A stretch of DNA of 17,254 nucleotides, from the NCBI GenBank assembly GCA_037969175.1, contig JBBKWX010000041.1:1-17254 (forward strand), read 5' to 3'. The DNA is from JBBKWX01 sp037969175 (GTDB lineage: Bacteria > Bacteroidota > Bacteroidia > AKYH767-A > JBBKVM01). Positions 1 to 6,908 of this stretch are shown in pieces. A program made the translations under genes and the position numbers. How positions within the stretch are numbered: the first letter of the stretch is position 1; every line of letters starts with the position of its first letter. The notes under the pieces were generated by a model. It was given only the letters and a program-made list of their open reading frames with translations. It did not search any database and was not told the DNA's origin.

Positions 1-2
1 AC

Positions 3-122
3 ATCAGCGAAGATGATCATTGGTTGTTGTATGGAATTAAGAAAGTTGTTCGTTTTTTTCAAATCATTTTTTACGCAATACTTTCTTTCATCATTTGGTT
101 CATAACCCTGGCTGCGGGATGA
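3..122 (+). CDS. C-terminal end of an unidentified membrane protein (partial)
   Basis: This is an open frame entering from the left edge and ending in TGA at 120-122. About 39 residues are visible. They contain a charged stretch followed by one strongly hydrophobic segment (roughly RFFQIIFYAILSFIIWFITL) that reads as a C-terminal transmembrane helix. The stop codon overlaps the ATG of the next gene as ATGA (119-122), the usual sign of translational coupling, which is the main reason for believing this frame is coding. The family cannot be recognised from the tail alone. The other two plus frames either stop at once or give a less protein-like sequence. Confidence 0.6.
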   Translation: MSEDDHWLLYGIKKVVRFFQIIFYAILSFIIWFITLAAG

Positions 123-532
123 AAAAATTAAAGGCTTCCCCCCTGCTCCATCCTATTTATGGGATCTGTTTTGGAATGTATTTTCTGAACAGAATATTAA
201 GATTGGAAGACATACAGATCATTCTTTTTTCTGATCATATTGCGAGTCTTGTAGCACTTCCTTTAGTCTTAGGTTTTATACTGACTTTATTCCGATGGTT
301 TAGGATAGCTTCAAGACTTAGCTGGCATCAGGTATTAAGTAGTTTTCTGATCTTTTCTATTTATTTTGAATACTGGCTACCTGCTCAGAGTGCCCGTTAT
401 ACGGGAGATTGGATGGATGTAGTTTTTTACGGGATAGGTGGAATTGTTTTTTGGGTGTTTCTGAATGATGAAAGGGGATCTACTTCAGAAATAGAAGGAG
501 AGGTTTTTCACCATAGAGACATAGAGGCATAG
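119..532 (+). CDS. small four-helix integral membrane protein (VanZ-like; relatives often called 'magnesium citrate secondary transporter')
   Basis: This is a 137-residue protein starting MKKLKASPLL. Start 119 is preferred over the in-frame ATG at 95 because it overlaps the upstream stop as ATGA and gives a basic MKK start just before the first helix. Hydrophobic segments lie at about residues 11-27, 40-59, 69-86 and 99-115, so it is an inner-membrane protein with four helices. The stretch after helix 3 (FEYWLPAQSARYTGDWMDVV) resembles the conserved region of small VanZ-like proteins. From memory, Bacteroidetes relatives are labelled magnesium citrate secondary transporter; I would not trust that function, as the protein is too short for a transporter acting alone. 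The last codons (HHRDIEA) lie in a dispersed-repeat-like sequence, so the tail may be a repeat-derived extension. Confidence 0.7.
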   Translation: MKKLKASPLLHPIYGICFGMYFLNRILRLEDIQIILFSDHIASLVALPLVLGFILTLFRWFRIASRLSWHQVLSSFLIFSIYFEYWLPAQSARYTGDWMDVVFYGIGGIVFWVFLNDERGSTSEIEGEVFHHRDIEA

Positions 533-623
533 ATTTCAATGAGAAATTACTTCGTGCTATTGGGTTTTCGCTTATTGATAAAATAAATACACCACGGAAA
601 CACTAAAGCACTAAATACACGGA
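509..623. repeat. degenerate dispersed repeat fragments
   Basis: Two fragments resemble the low-complexity intergenic repeats of Bacteroidota: 'ccatagagacatagaggcat' at 511-530, which is also the 3' end of the preceding gene, and 'accacggaaacactaaagca' starting near 591 and running on to about 623. They share the alternating cacagagaca/cactaaagcac style but are not exact copies of each other. No terminator hairpin or gene is visible in 533-658. Confidence 0.4.
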
Positions 624-658
624 TTTTACTTTTAATTATTCAACAACAATCGGTTTAT

Positions 659-1495
659 TTATTTCAAAGTTATTCCTACCATGACACCCATGGCAATTAA
701 CTTTGTTTTTTCATAATTTGAAGATTCCTTCACCAGATTGAAATATTTCTGTTCTGATTTAGCAAGTGTTGAAACATCCGAGAGACCTGTATTGATGTAT
801 GTTTTAAAAAAGAGGTCAGTTTTTGCTGCAATTGGAGCTGAGAAACCCATATCAAAACTAACACTAAGATTAGACTTTTTCAATTCAAGTTCTTTTTCTG
901 ATTCAAGATAATACTTTTGGTAATCATAACTTTCATCGTTGCTATACAATTGAAACACGTTTGTGTATATGGTGGTATACAAACCTTTAGTTTCATAAGT
1001 GCCTTCTTGCTTCCTGATTTTTTTCAAAATAATTGAAGGCTGCAAAGCGGCACCAAAAAAGAAACTGGTTTTTTGATCATGACCTGTTCTTACCTTTAAT
1101 CCTATGGGTAAACCCAAAGAACTTACCCGATCTTCATATGTGAAATTATTCGTGACATATGCATAATATCTATCACTGTCTTTATCATTAGATGAATGTA
1201 ATGCAATAAAATTCCCTTTGCTTTCAACCTTCTTACCATATTGATTATAGGCTAGTCCAAATTCCAAATGAAAGCCGGAACCTATTCTTCTGGAAGTCAA
1301 AAATTCAACCATTGGTAAAGAGGGTGTTTTACTTTCCAGGATCTTGTCGTTGCTTATATTTCTGTTTTTGATATTAGAATTCAAGAAGCCAATCCCGATG
1401 CTATTGTTCCATTTTCTTTCTGTTGATGGATCATGTGCCTGTAAATAGTTTTGACCTATAAATAGCATGCAAATAACTAGTAAAAATCGAATCAT
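659..1495 (-). CDS. outer-membrane beta-barrel protein (PorT/OMP_b-brl-like)
   Basis: This 278-residue protein has a Sec signal peptide (MIRFLLVICMLFIGQNYLQA, cleavage likely before HDPSTE). The mature protein has alternating hydrophobic/polar strands separated by polar loops, for example IGIGFLNSNIK, FHLEFGLAYNQYG, TSFFFGAALQPSI, LSVSFDMGFSAPI and LFFKTYINTGL. It ends in a strand-like IAMGVMVGITLK. This pattern fits the 8-stranded outer-membrane beta-barrel families common in Bacteroidota, where the barrel sits in the outer membrane. Its substrate or role is unknown. It stands alone on the minus strand, separated by about 200 nt from the secreted-protein array upstream. The start has no Shine-Dalgarno, as is usual for the phylum. 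The class is fairly sure; the exact family is not. Confidence 0.75.
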   Translation of the reverse strand: MIRFLLVICMLFIGQNYLQAHDPSTERKWNNSIGIGFLNSNIKNRNISNDKILESKTPSLPMVEFLTSRRIGSGFHLEFGLAYNQYGKKVESKGNFIALHSSNDKDSDRYYAYVTNNFTYEDRVSSLGLPIGLKVRTGHDQKTSFFFGAALQPSIILKKIRKQEGTYETKGLYTTIYTNVFQLYSNDESYDYQKYYLESEKELELKKSNLSVSFDMGFSAPIAAKTDLFFKTYINTGLSDVSTLAKSEQKYFNLVKESSNYEKTKLIAMGVMVGITLK

Positions 1496-1553
1496 GGTTG
1501 TCAGTAATTAAATAATCAAGAGTGCCAAGGTAGTATATAGTCATTAGCCAGGA

Positions 1554-1571
1554 CTAACATGAATATGTTAG
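1554..1571. promoter_or_regulatory. 18-bp perfect inverted repeat upstream of the OMP gene
   Basis: CTAACAT-GAAT-ATGTTAG is a perfect 7-bp inverted repeat with a 4-nt spacer, about 60 nt upstream of the start of the outer-membrane protein gene (minus strand). It could be a regulator operator or a small hairpin. No clear TTG/TAnnTTTG promoter was found beside it, so the function is inferred from position only. Confidence 0.3.
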
Positions 1572-1631
1572 ATTTGACCAAGGTTTTGGAGTTAATGAAT
1601 CTAAAAATTAATTTGAGATTCCGGGCAGTAC

Positions 1632-1660
1632 AAAAAAAAGGAGAGCAATAATGCTCTCCC
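1632..1660 (-). terminator. Rho-independent terminator of secreted paralog 1
   Basis: Read on the minus strand this is GGAGAGCA-TTAT-TGCTCTCC, an 8-bp perfect stem with a 4-nt loop, followed directly by eight T residues (1632-1639 as A on plus). It lies about 35 nt after the stop of the gene ending at 1696, so it terminates that transcript before the outer-membrane protein gene. Confidence 0.85.
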
Positions 1661-1695
1661 ATTTATTTTCCGTGGTGGTTAAAGCCAGCAGAGGT

Positions 1696-3090
1696 CTATT
1701 CTGAAATTACAATTCTTTGCATTTGAGGAGCATTGTTTCCGGCGAGGTAACTCAGCATATAAACACCTTTTGCCACAGTTGGAAGTTTAGTAATGAAATG
1801 ATTGTTTCCTGCAGGCATGTTTTGATCTAAAAGCTTCGCAACAACTTGCCCTTTCATGTCAATTAGCTCTATAACTACCTGAGATGAATTAACCAGATTG
1901 AAAGGAATATTGACACTACCCTGAACCGGATTAGGATAAACCTGCCCCAATGAATTGGCGGTAGAATTAGTTGTAGTTGATAGAACGCCACCAGCATTTA
2001 CCTGAAATGTAAAATCACTTACAAACATATATGGACCATGAAATTCTTTGGTACGTAAGGCAACCACGTAAGGTGCAATTCTAAGATGAGATTGATTTGG
2101 AGTCCAAATAAAAGAAATGTTTGCAGATCCATTACCATTAATCGCTGTATAAGTAGAAGGATTATTGGTTAAGATAAACGGTTCCCCATTCATAGAAAGT
2201 TTCAACAAATCATTGTCCTGATCTGTCACAGAAACGGTAACTACTGTTTGCTGCCCTATTGGAGCATTGATGAAATATTGCCCTGCAGTAGAATACGTAA
2301 ATACAGACTTATTCACAGAAGATTGATTAGGATTTGCACTTTGACCCAATACGATAATCTGCATATCACGACGGATCTCACCAATTTTAACACCTGCTCT
2401 GAATTCTTCAATCAAAAATGAAGCAACAAAATTACCCAATGTATTGGGCGTCCAGGTAATTTCACCTGTATTTTGATTGATGACCATGTCATCTCCCGGA
2501 TTAGCATAAGGTGCTGAATAACCTAATGTAACGCCCGCACTTCCCAAAGGAGTTACCATAGACCAGGCAAGTGAATCTCCATCCGAATCAAAAGGAAGCG
2601 GGTTATATTGATAAAGCATATTTTTTTGAGCAACGGTAACAGGAGGATTCAGAAAAACAGGTGTAGAATTTACAACTATAGAATCAATTTCAAGTATCGT
2701 ATTTATGTAAAAACTTTGAGACGCTGAATTTACAATATTTAAGATTGCATCATTCCTGCAACACAACGAATATGAAATATTGTAAGCGCCAAAAGCAGAA
2801 AACGACAAAGTATCCTGATAAACATATTCTTCAACTCCGGTAGAAAATGGAATACCTGAAATATTAGGAAGATTCCTGGTTGTATTTACTCCGGTTGTTA
2901 GATTTTTGATAACTATTGCACCCATCGTTGGGGCCGATATCCCGGTTGAATCACGATACAAAGTTAAAGTTGCCACATAGGAATTGGTTCCGATTTGACT
3001 AACTGTTATCTGTCCACCCATCAGGTGTGAAGCGAAAATTGAAGTTGACAGGCAACAAAATGCCAGCAAGAGCATGTAGCGTTTTTTCAT
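1696..3090 (-). CDS. secreted Ig/cadherin-like protein with T9SS type A sorting domain, paralog 1
   Basis: This 464-residue secreted protein belongs to the 'SHLMGGQI' family common in Bacteroidota. A 20-residue signal peptide ends at IFA before SHLMGGQITV. Residues 21-140 form a beta-rich region with the LYRDS motif (44-48) and a vicinal Cys pair in CCRNDAILN (110-118). Residues 145-250 contain the strongly conserved PVFLNPPVTVAQ, PFDSDGDSLAW and GEITWTPNTLGNFVASF motifs, typical of cadherin/PKD-like putative Ig folds. A second similar repeat spans 270-365. Residues 380-464 are a T9SS type A sorting domain with YPNP (385-388), GQVV and KGVYML. It is probably exported through the outer membrane and anchored at or released from the cell surface; the ligand is unknown. 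It has its own promoter and terminator, and two paralogs lie upstream on the same strand. Confidence 0.85.
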   Translation of the reverse strand: MKKRYMLLLAFCCLSTSIFASHLMGGQITVSQIGTNSYVATLTLYRDSTGISAPTMGAIVIKNLTTGVNTTRNLPNISGIPFSTGVEEYVYQDTLSFSAFGAYNISYSLCCRNDAILNIVNSASQSFYINTILEIDSIVVNSTPVFLNPPVTVAQKNMLYQYNPLPFDSDGDSLAWSMVTPLGSAGVTLGYSAPYANPGDDMVINQNTGEITWTPNTLGNFVASFLIEEFRAGVKIGEIRRDMQIIVLGQSANPNQSSVNKSVFTYSTAGQYFINAPIGQQTVVTVSVTDQDNDLLKLSMNGEPFILTNNPSTYTAINGNGSANISFIWTPNQSHLRIAPYVVALRTKEFHGPYMFVSDFTFQVNAGGVLSTTTNSTANSLGQVYPNPVQGSVNIPFNLVNSSQVVIELIDMKGQVVAKLLDQNMPAGNNHFITKLPTVAKGVYMLSYLAGNNAPQMQRIVISE

Positions 3091-3115
3091 GGCGGATTAT
3101 TAGGTTTAGATAATT

Positions 3116-3145
3116 CAAACTTAAGGAATTATCCGAAATAAACAA
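3116..3145 (-). promoter_or_regulatory. Bacteroidetes-type promoter of secreted paralog 1
   Basis: On the minus strand a -33 TTG (3143-3145) is followed after exactly 19 nt by a -7 TAAGTTTG (3116-3123), matching the Bacteroidetes sigma-ABfr consensus TTG-N17-23-TAnnTTTG. The -7 box ends 25 nt before the ATG. The same box sequence and spacing occur before both other paralogs. Confidence 0.8.
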
Positions 3146-3202
3146 GAGGCTGGAAAATCTATAATTAAGTCGAATCTTACCACTGACACTCCTTGCTTCT
3201 GC

Positions 3203-3238
3203 ATCTGCGAAAATCATCTACATCTGCGTAATCTGATG
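3203..3238. repeat. 36-nt dispersed repeat, copy A
   Basis: This 36-nt segment (ATCTGCGAAAATCAT... then ATCTGCGTAATCTGATG) matches 5257-5292 at 34 of 36 positions. It sits directly beyond the terminator of secreted paralog 2. The repeat carries two ATCTGCG units and resembles intergenic repeats known from many environmental Bacteroidota genomes. Confidence 0.8.
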
Positions 3239-3241
3239 CAC

Positions 3242-3276
3242 AAAAAAAAGGGAGAAGCTTATGCCTCCCCCCTTTT
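3242..3276 (-). terminator. Rho-independent terminator of secreted paralog 2
   Basis: On the minus strand GGGGGAGGC-ATAA-GCTTCTCCC forms a 9-bp stem with two G-U wobbles, flanked by an A-run and followed by eight T residues (3242-3249 as A on plus). It lies about 35 nt after the stop at 3311. The T-run, loop side and flanks resemble the terminator of paralog 3. Confidence 0.8.
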
Positions 3277-3310
3277 GGTTTAATTTGAATAATAGGGAAT
3301 TAATATTGTC

Positions 3311-4708
3311 TTATTCAGAAATTACAATTCTTTGCATCAGTGGAGCATTGTTACCTGCCCGGAAACTAAGCATGTATATACCTTTTGACAACTCAGGAAG
3401 ATTTGCAATGAAGTGATTATTTCCTGTAGGCATTTGCTGATCTAGAAGTCTGGATACAACCTGTCCATTCATATTGATCAATTCAATATTCACGTGTGAA
3501 GCATTCTCCAGTGTGAATGGAATATGCATACTTCCTTTCACAGGATTTGGATAGGTCTGACCCAGTGAATTGGTTGCAGATATGTTATTGGTTGAAAGCA
3601 CACCGCCTACATTAATTGCGAAAGTAAGATCGCTGGTAAAAGCATAGGGTCCATGCAATTCAGTAGCACGCAGCGCTACATAATATGGGTTCAGTCTGTA
3701 TTGAGCTTGTGTTGGTGTCCAGTGGAAAGAGATATAAGCCGTACCTGCACCATTTGTAGCATTAAAGACTGCCGGATTTGTATTCACCGCAAAAGGTTCT
3801 CCGTTCATACGCAGCTGTAATAAATCATTATCAGCATCTGTTGCCATAACCGTGATATTCGTAGGTTGACCTATAGGAGCATTGATGAATAATTTGCCCT
3901 GAGCAGTAGTATTAAATGGAGTTGTATTAAACACAGCTCTGTTTGGATTGGTTGAATCCGGTAGAACGATGATCTGCATATCTCTGCGGATCTCACCGAT
4001 CTTAGCTCCTCCTCTGAATTCTTCTACCAGAAAGGACGCCACAAAATTGCCAACTGTATTTGGAATCCAAGTTATCTCTCCGGTAACAGCATCCAGGGTG
4101 AATGCATTTCCCGGATCAGCATAAGGAGGTAAATATCCAGCAACAGGATTAGAAAGATCTGTATCCAAAGGTGTAGTCATGCTCCAGGCCAATGAATCTC
4201 CATCCGCATCAAAAGGAAGAGGATTGTATTGATACAGCATATTGCGTTGTGCAAGGGTGACCGGCGGATTTAAGAATACAGGAGTGGAGTTTGCAATACT
4301 ATCTGTATAAATAATTGTATTCAAAAACAAAGACTCGCTGCTAGGCATAGCCATATTCAATATTGCAGCATTTCTGCAACAATGTGAAACACTGATCATG
4401 TATGAAGCGTTTGGAGCCATGGTAACGACCCCGGCAAATGTATATTCCTCTACTCCGTTCAGGAAATTCACAGCTCCGGTATGAATCAAAGTGAAATTTG
4501 TAAAAGATGTGGATGCCACGTGAGTGAGCTTCAATGTTAAATTAGAAGCCATCGGTATTCCAATAGAATCGCGATATAAAGTAAGTTTTACTTCATAGCT
4601 GTTTCCTGTAAGTTGCTGACAAGTTATCTGTCCACCCATAAGGTGAGACGCAGAAGCATTAAACACACTGCATAGTACTATCAGTGTAAGGATGTAGAGT
4701 TTTTTCAT
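3311..4708 (-). CDS. secreted Ig/cadherin-like protein with T9SS type A sorting domain, paralog 2
   Basis: This 465-residue protein has the same architecture as its two neighbours. The signal peptide is residues 1-20 (MKKLYILTLIVLCSVFNASA), and mature SHLMGGQI follows. LYRDS is at 44-48, the Cys pair CCRNAAILN begins at 110, and Ig/cadherin-like repeats with PVFLNPPVTLAQ and PFDADGDSLAW follow. The T9SS type A tail has YPNP at 386-389 and ends MQRIVISE. It shares long near-identical stretches with paralog 3 (FLNGVEEYT, GEIRRDMQIIVLPDSTNPNRA), so copies 2 and 3 appear to be the closer pair. It has one extra Cys at residue 30. It is predicted to be exported by the Sec and type IX systems to the cell surface; the function is unknown. 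Its own promoter lies at 4731-4760. Confidence 0.85.
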   Translation of the reverse strand: MKKLYILTLIVLCSVFNASASHLMGGQITCQQLTGNSYEVKLTLYRDSIGIPMASNLTLKLTHVASTSFTNFTLIHTGAVNFLNGVEEYTFAGVVTMAPNASYMISVSHCCRNAAILNMAMPSSESLFLNTIIYTDSIANSTPVFLNPPVTLAQRNMLYQYNPLPFDADGDSLAWSMTTPLDTDLSNPVAGYLPPYADPGNAFTLDAVTGEITWIPNTVGNFVASFLVEEFRGGAKIGEIRRDMQIIVLPDSTNPNRAVFNTTPFNTTAQGKLFINAPIGQPTNITVMATDADNDLLQLRMNGEPFAVNTNPAVFNATNGAGTAYISFHWTPTQAQYRLNPYYVALRATELHGPYAFTSDLTFAINVGGVLSTNNISATNSLGQTYPNPVKGSMHIPFTLENASHVNIELINMNGQVVSRLLDQQMPTGNNHFIANLPELSKGIYMLSFRAGNNAPLMQRIVISE

Positions 4709-4730
4709 GTGGTAAGATGGTTTTGGTTTT

Positions 4731-4760
4731 CAAACTTAAGAAAAGTATGGAAATTTACAA
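4731..4760 (-). promoter_or_regulatory. Bacteroidetes-type promoter of secreted paralog 2
   Basis: On the minus strand TTG (4758-4760), a 19-nt spacer and TAAGTTTG (4731-4738) match the Bacteroidetes -33/-7 consensus. The -7 box begins 22 nt upstream of the ATG at 4708. Box sequence and spacing are the same as for paralogs 1 and 3, which suggests common regulation. Confidence 0.8.
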
Positions 4761-4855
4761 GTAGGAAAACAACCCTTAAATGCTGAAATTCTTACTGAAA
4801 TGAAAAAGCCAAATGTAGAACTACATGGTTCAGATAGAAATCATTACTGCTTACT

Positions 4856-5187
4856 AATCACTGTTGTCCTGAATAATCTTTACTTTTTTTATTAGACCTT
4901 CTTATAACCATAGATTCCACAGAGTTATACTTCTTTATTGATTGAGGCTCTTTTAATGTGATTTCATTTCCGTGGAAAACCACTGGTATACAGAGAAAAA
5001 AGAGATCGAATACCAAATAAAGTCCATTGAAAGAAAATTTCTCTTCAATCTCTGAGAACTCTGTGTACCCCGAGACTTCGGGGCTCTGAGACCTCTGAGG
5101 TAAAATTAGCACAGATTCCCCTTGTAGATAGGTACTTATGATGCAATTCGGCAGCATTAGTAAGCCCAATTCCGGACAGCAGTGATT
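4856..5187. mobile_element. 332-bp MITE-like or decayed IS element with 19-bp terminal inverted repeats
   Basis: The left end AATCACTGTTGTCCTGAAT (4856-4874) is repeated in inverse orientation at 5169-5187 (AATCACTGCTGTCCGGAAT on minus), with 17 of 19 positions the same. The interior has no convincing gene. It holds a degenerate dispersed repeat (about 4905-5105, including CTCTGAGAACTCTGTG) and a perfect 6-bp hairpin CCCCGA-GACT-TCGGGG (5068-5083). No target-site duplication is visible directly outside the ends. This could be a non-autonomous element or the collapsed remains of a larger insertion sequence. It accounts for most of the 655-nt gap between secreted paralogs 2 and 3. Confidence 0.5.
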
Positions 5188-5256
5188 TCCAATTTGTAAT
5201 TGAGCCTAAATAAAATCCCCTGTAGGGTATGAAGAATATTCCTGACACTACAACCA

Positions 5257-5292
5257 ATCTGCGAAAATCATTTAAATCTGCGTAATCTGATG
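5257..5292. repeat. 36-nt dispersed repeat, copy B
   Basis: This matches the copy at 3203-3238 in 34 of 36 positions and sits in the same place relative to a paralog terminator (directly beyond the T-run of paralog 3). The whole block of repeat, terminator and stop-proximal leader is therefore duplicated. Confidence 0.8.
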
Positions 5293-5295
5293 TAC

Positions 5296-5331
5296 AAAAA
5301 AAGAGAGAAGCTTTCGCCTCTCCCCTTTTGG
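5296..5331 (-). terminator. Rho-independent terminator of secreted paralog 3
   Basis: On the minus strand GAGAGGC-GAAA-GCTTCTC forms a stem with one G-U wobble that can be extended by several pairs. It is closed by a GNRA-type GAAA loop and followed by seven T residues (5296-5302 as A on plus). It lies about 35 nt downstream of the stop at 5364. Confidence 0.8.
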
Positions 5332-5363
5332 TTTATTTTGAATAAATGGGATATAATTTTGTC

Positions 5364-6764
5364 TTATTCAGAGATGATGATCCTTTGCATTTTGGCAGTT
5401 CCATTTTCTGTCCGGAAGTTTAGCATATAAACTCCTTTTGCAATATTTGGAAGTTTCGCTATTAGGTGATTATTCCCTGCCGGCATTTCCTGGTCCAAAA
5501 GTTCAGCAACTATTTGTCCATTCAAATTCATAATTGTGATCTGAACATTGCCAGACTTCTCAAGATGGAAAGGAATAGCCAGACTTCCCTGAGTCGGATT
5601 AGGATAAACCTGACCCAATGAATTTTCAGAAGCAATATCATTCGTTGAAAGCACACCACCTACATTGATATTAAAAGTAATATCGTGTGTGAAAGCATAG
5701 GGTCCGTGTAATTCAGTGGTACGTAATGCAACGATATAAGGAGCGGTTCTGTAATGAGCAGTAGTAGGAGTCCAAATCATTGTAGCATTTGCAATTCCCT
5801 GACCGTTTATTGATGTGAAAGTTGCTTTATTATTTGCCACTGCAAATGGTTCACCTGCAAACTGTAATTTAAGAAAATCATAATCGGGATCAAAAGCAAC
5901 CAATGTCAAAGATGTAGTTTGTGCTACAGGGGCATTTATAAAATATTGTCCACTAACAACAGAATTCAAAGGAGCTGTATCTAACCAGGCTCTGTTGGGG
6001 TTAGTTGAATCCGGTAACACAATGATCTGCATATCTCTGCGGATTTCACCGATCTTTAAACCTCCACGAAATTCTTCAACCAAAAATGAAGCAACAAAAT
6101 TGCCTACTAAATTAGGAACCCATGTAATCTCACCTGTAACTGGATCTAGTGTAAATGTATTTCCCGGATCTGCGCTTGGCAAAACATAACCTGCAACTGT
6201 ATCGGTAATATTTGAACTCAATGGAACTGTCATGCTCCATGCAAGAGAATCTCCATCCGCATCAAAAGGAAGTGGATTATACTGATACAGCATATTGCGC
6301 TGAGCAAGAGTAACGGGAGGATTAAGGAAAACAGGACTGGATTCGGTAGCGGTTGGACTATAACTTATTATCGTGTTTAGAAAAAACGATTCACTCAAAG
6401 GATTTGCCATATTCAGGATAGCTCCATTTCTGCAACAGTTGGTCCATGATATCATATAGTCTCCGGGTAATTGTAAAACTATGGTATCTGTATATGTATA
6501 TTCTTCGACTCCATTCAGGAAATTCACAGCTCCGGAATGAGGTGCAGAATAGGACATGGGACTAGTAGAACCAACCATTTGAACTGAAATACTCATGCTT
6601 GGAGCAATTGGAATCCCAACGGAGTCACGATAAACAGTAAGTGTGACTTCATGTTCAAAAGTGTTTAACTGACGAACAGTCATTTGCCCACCCATAAGGT
6701 GAGTAGCATTTACTGAGAAAGCACCGCAAATCATTGCTAGTGCAAGGGTGTAGAGTTTTTTCAT
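5364..6764 (-). CDS. secreted Ig/cadherin-like protein with T9SS type A sorting domain, paralog 3
   Basis: This 466-residue protein starts at the MKKLYTLALA Met (6764). An in-frame ATG lies at 6860, but the promoter -7 box (6789-6796) falls inside that extension, the extension has no paralog counterpart, and the MKK start gives a 20-residue signal peptide as in the other copies. Mature THLMGGQM begins at residue 21. The Cys pair CCRNGAILN begins at residue 110. Ig/cadherin-like motifs PVFLNPPVTLAQ and PFDADGDSLAW follow, then a T9SS type A tail with YPNP (387-390) ending MQRIIISE. It is likely a cell-surface or released protein; the binding partner is unknown. It is the first copy in the direction of transcription. 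Confidence 0.85.
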   Translation of the reverse strand: MKKLYTLALAMICGAFSVNATHLMGGQMTVRQLNTFEHEVTLTVYRDSVGIPIAPSMSISVQMVGSTSPMSYSAPHSGAVNFLNGVEEYTYTDTIVLQLPGDYMISWTNCCRNGAILNMANPLSESFFLNTIISYSPTATESSPVFLNPPVTLAQRNMLYQYNPLPFDADGDSLAWSMTVPLSSNITDTVAGYVLPSADPGNTFTLDPVTGEITWVPNLVGNFVASFLVEEFRGGLKIGEIRRDMQIIVLPDSTNPNRAWLDTAPLNSVVSGQYFINAPVAQTTSLTLVAFDPDYDFLKLQFAGEPFAVANNKATFTSINGQGIANATMIWTPTTAHYRTAPYIVALRTTELHGPYAFTHDITFNINVGGVLSTNDIASENSLGQVYPNPTQGSLAIPFHLEKSGNVQITIMNLNGQIVAELLDQEMPAGNNHLIAKLPNIAKGVYMLNFRTENGTAKMQRIIISE

Positions 6765-6788
6765 GGTAGGAGTTTGTAATTTGTATAT

Positions 6789-6818
6789 CAAACTTAAGAA
6801 AATCCATGAGTTTAGCAA
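6789..6818 (-). promoter_or_regulatory. Bacteroidetes-type promoter of secreted paralog 3
   Basis: On the minus strand TTG (6816-6818), a 19-nt spacer and TAAGTTTG (6789-6796) lie 24 nt upstream of the ATG at 6764. It is identical in boxes and spacing to the promoters of the other two copies. It also settles the start choice, because transcription from here could not include the in-frame ATG at 6860. Confidence 0.8.
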
Positions 6819-6908
6819 GCAGAAAATGAAGTCCGGATTGCTGTTTTTCTTACTGAACAAATTTAATTATGGGTCTTTACTTGGCAAATAATCTTGGGCT
6901 ATTTTTTT

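Noticed and set aside
4813..4826. ATGTAG-AA-CTACAT palindrome upstream of secreted paralog 2's promoter
   Set aside because: It is only 6-bp arms, is absent from the other two paralog upstream regions, and is plausible by chance in AT-rich DNA.
4858..5169. Minus-strand open frame of 103 codons between secreted paralogs 2 and 3
   Set aside because: It lies almost wholly inside the inverted-repeat-bounded element and is a translation of degenerate dispersed-repeat sequence. It shows no domain, no signal peptide and no promoter of the local type.
5045..5257. Minus-strand open frame of 70 codons in the same gap
   Set aside because: It overlaps the previous frame and covers the repeat core and the right inverted repeat. 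I saw no transposase motif, so it is not called as a gene or pseudogene.
3203..5292. Possible CRISPR-like repeats from the ATCTGCG units
   Set aside because: There are only two 36-nt copies 2 kb apart with genes between them, so there is no regular repeat-spacer array.
6765..6860. 32-codon N-terminal extension of secreted paralog 3
   Set aside because: The paralogs lack it, it would hide the signal peptide, and the shared TTG-N19-TAAGTTTG promoter lies within it.
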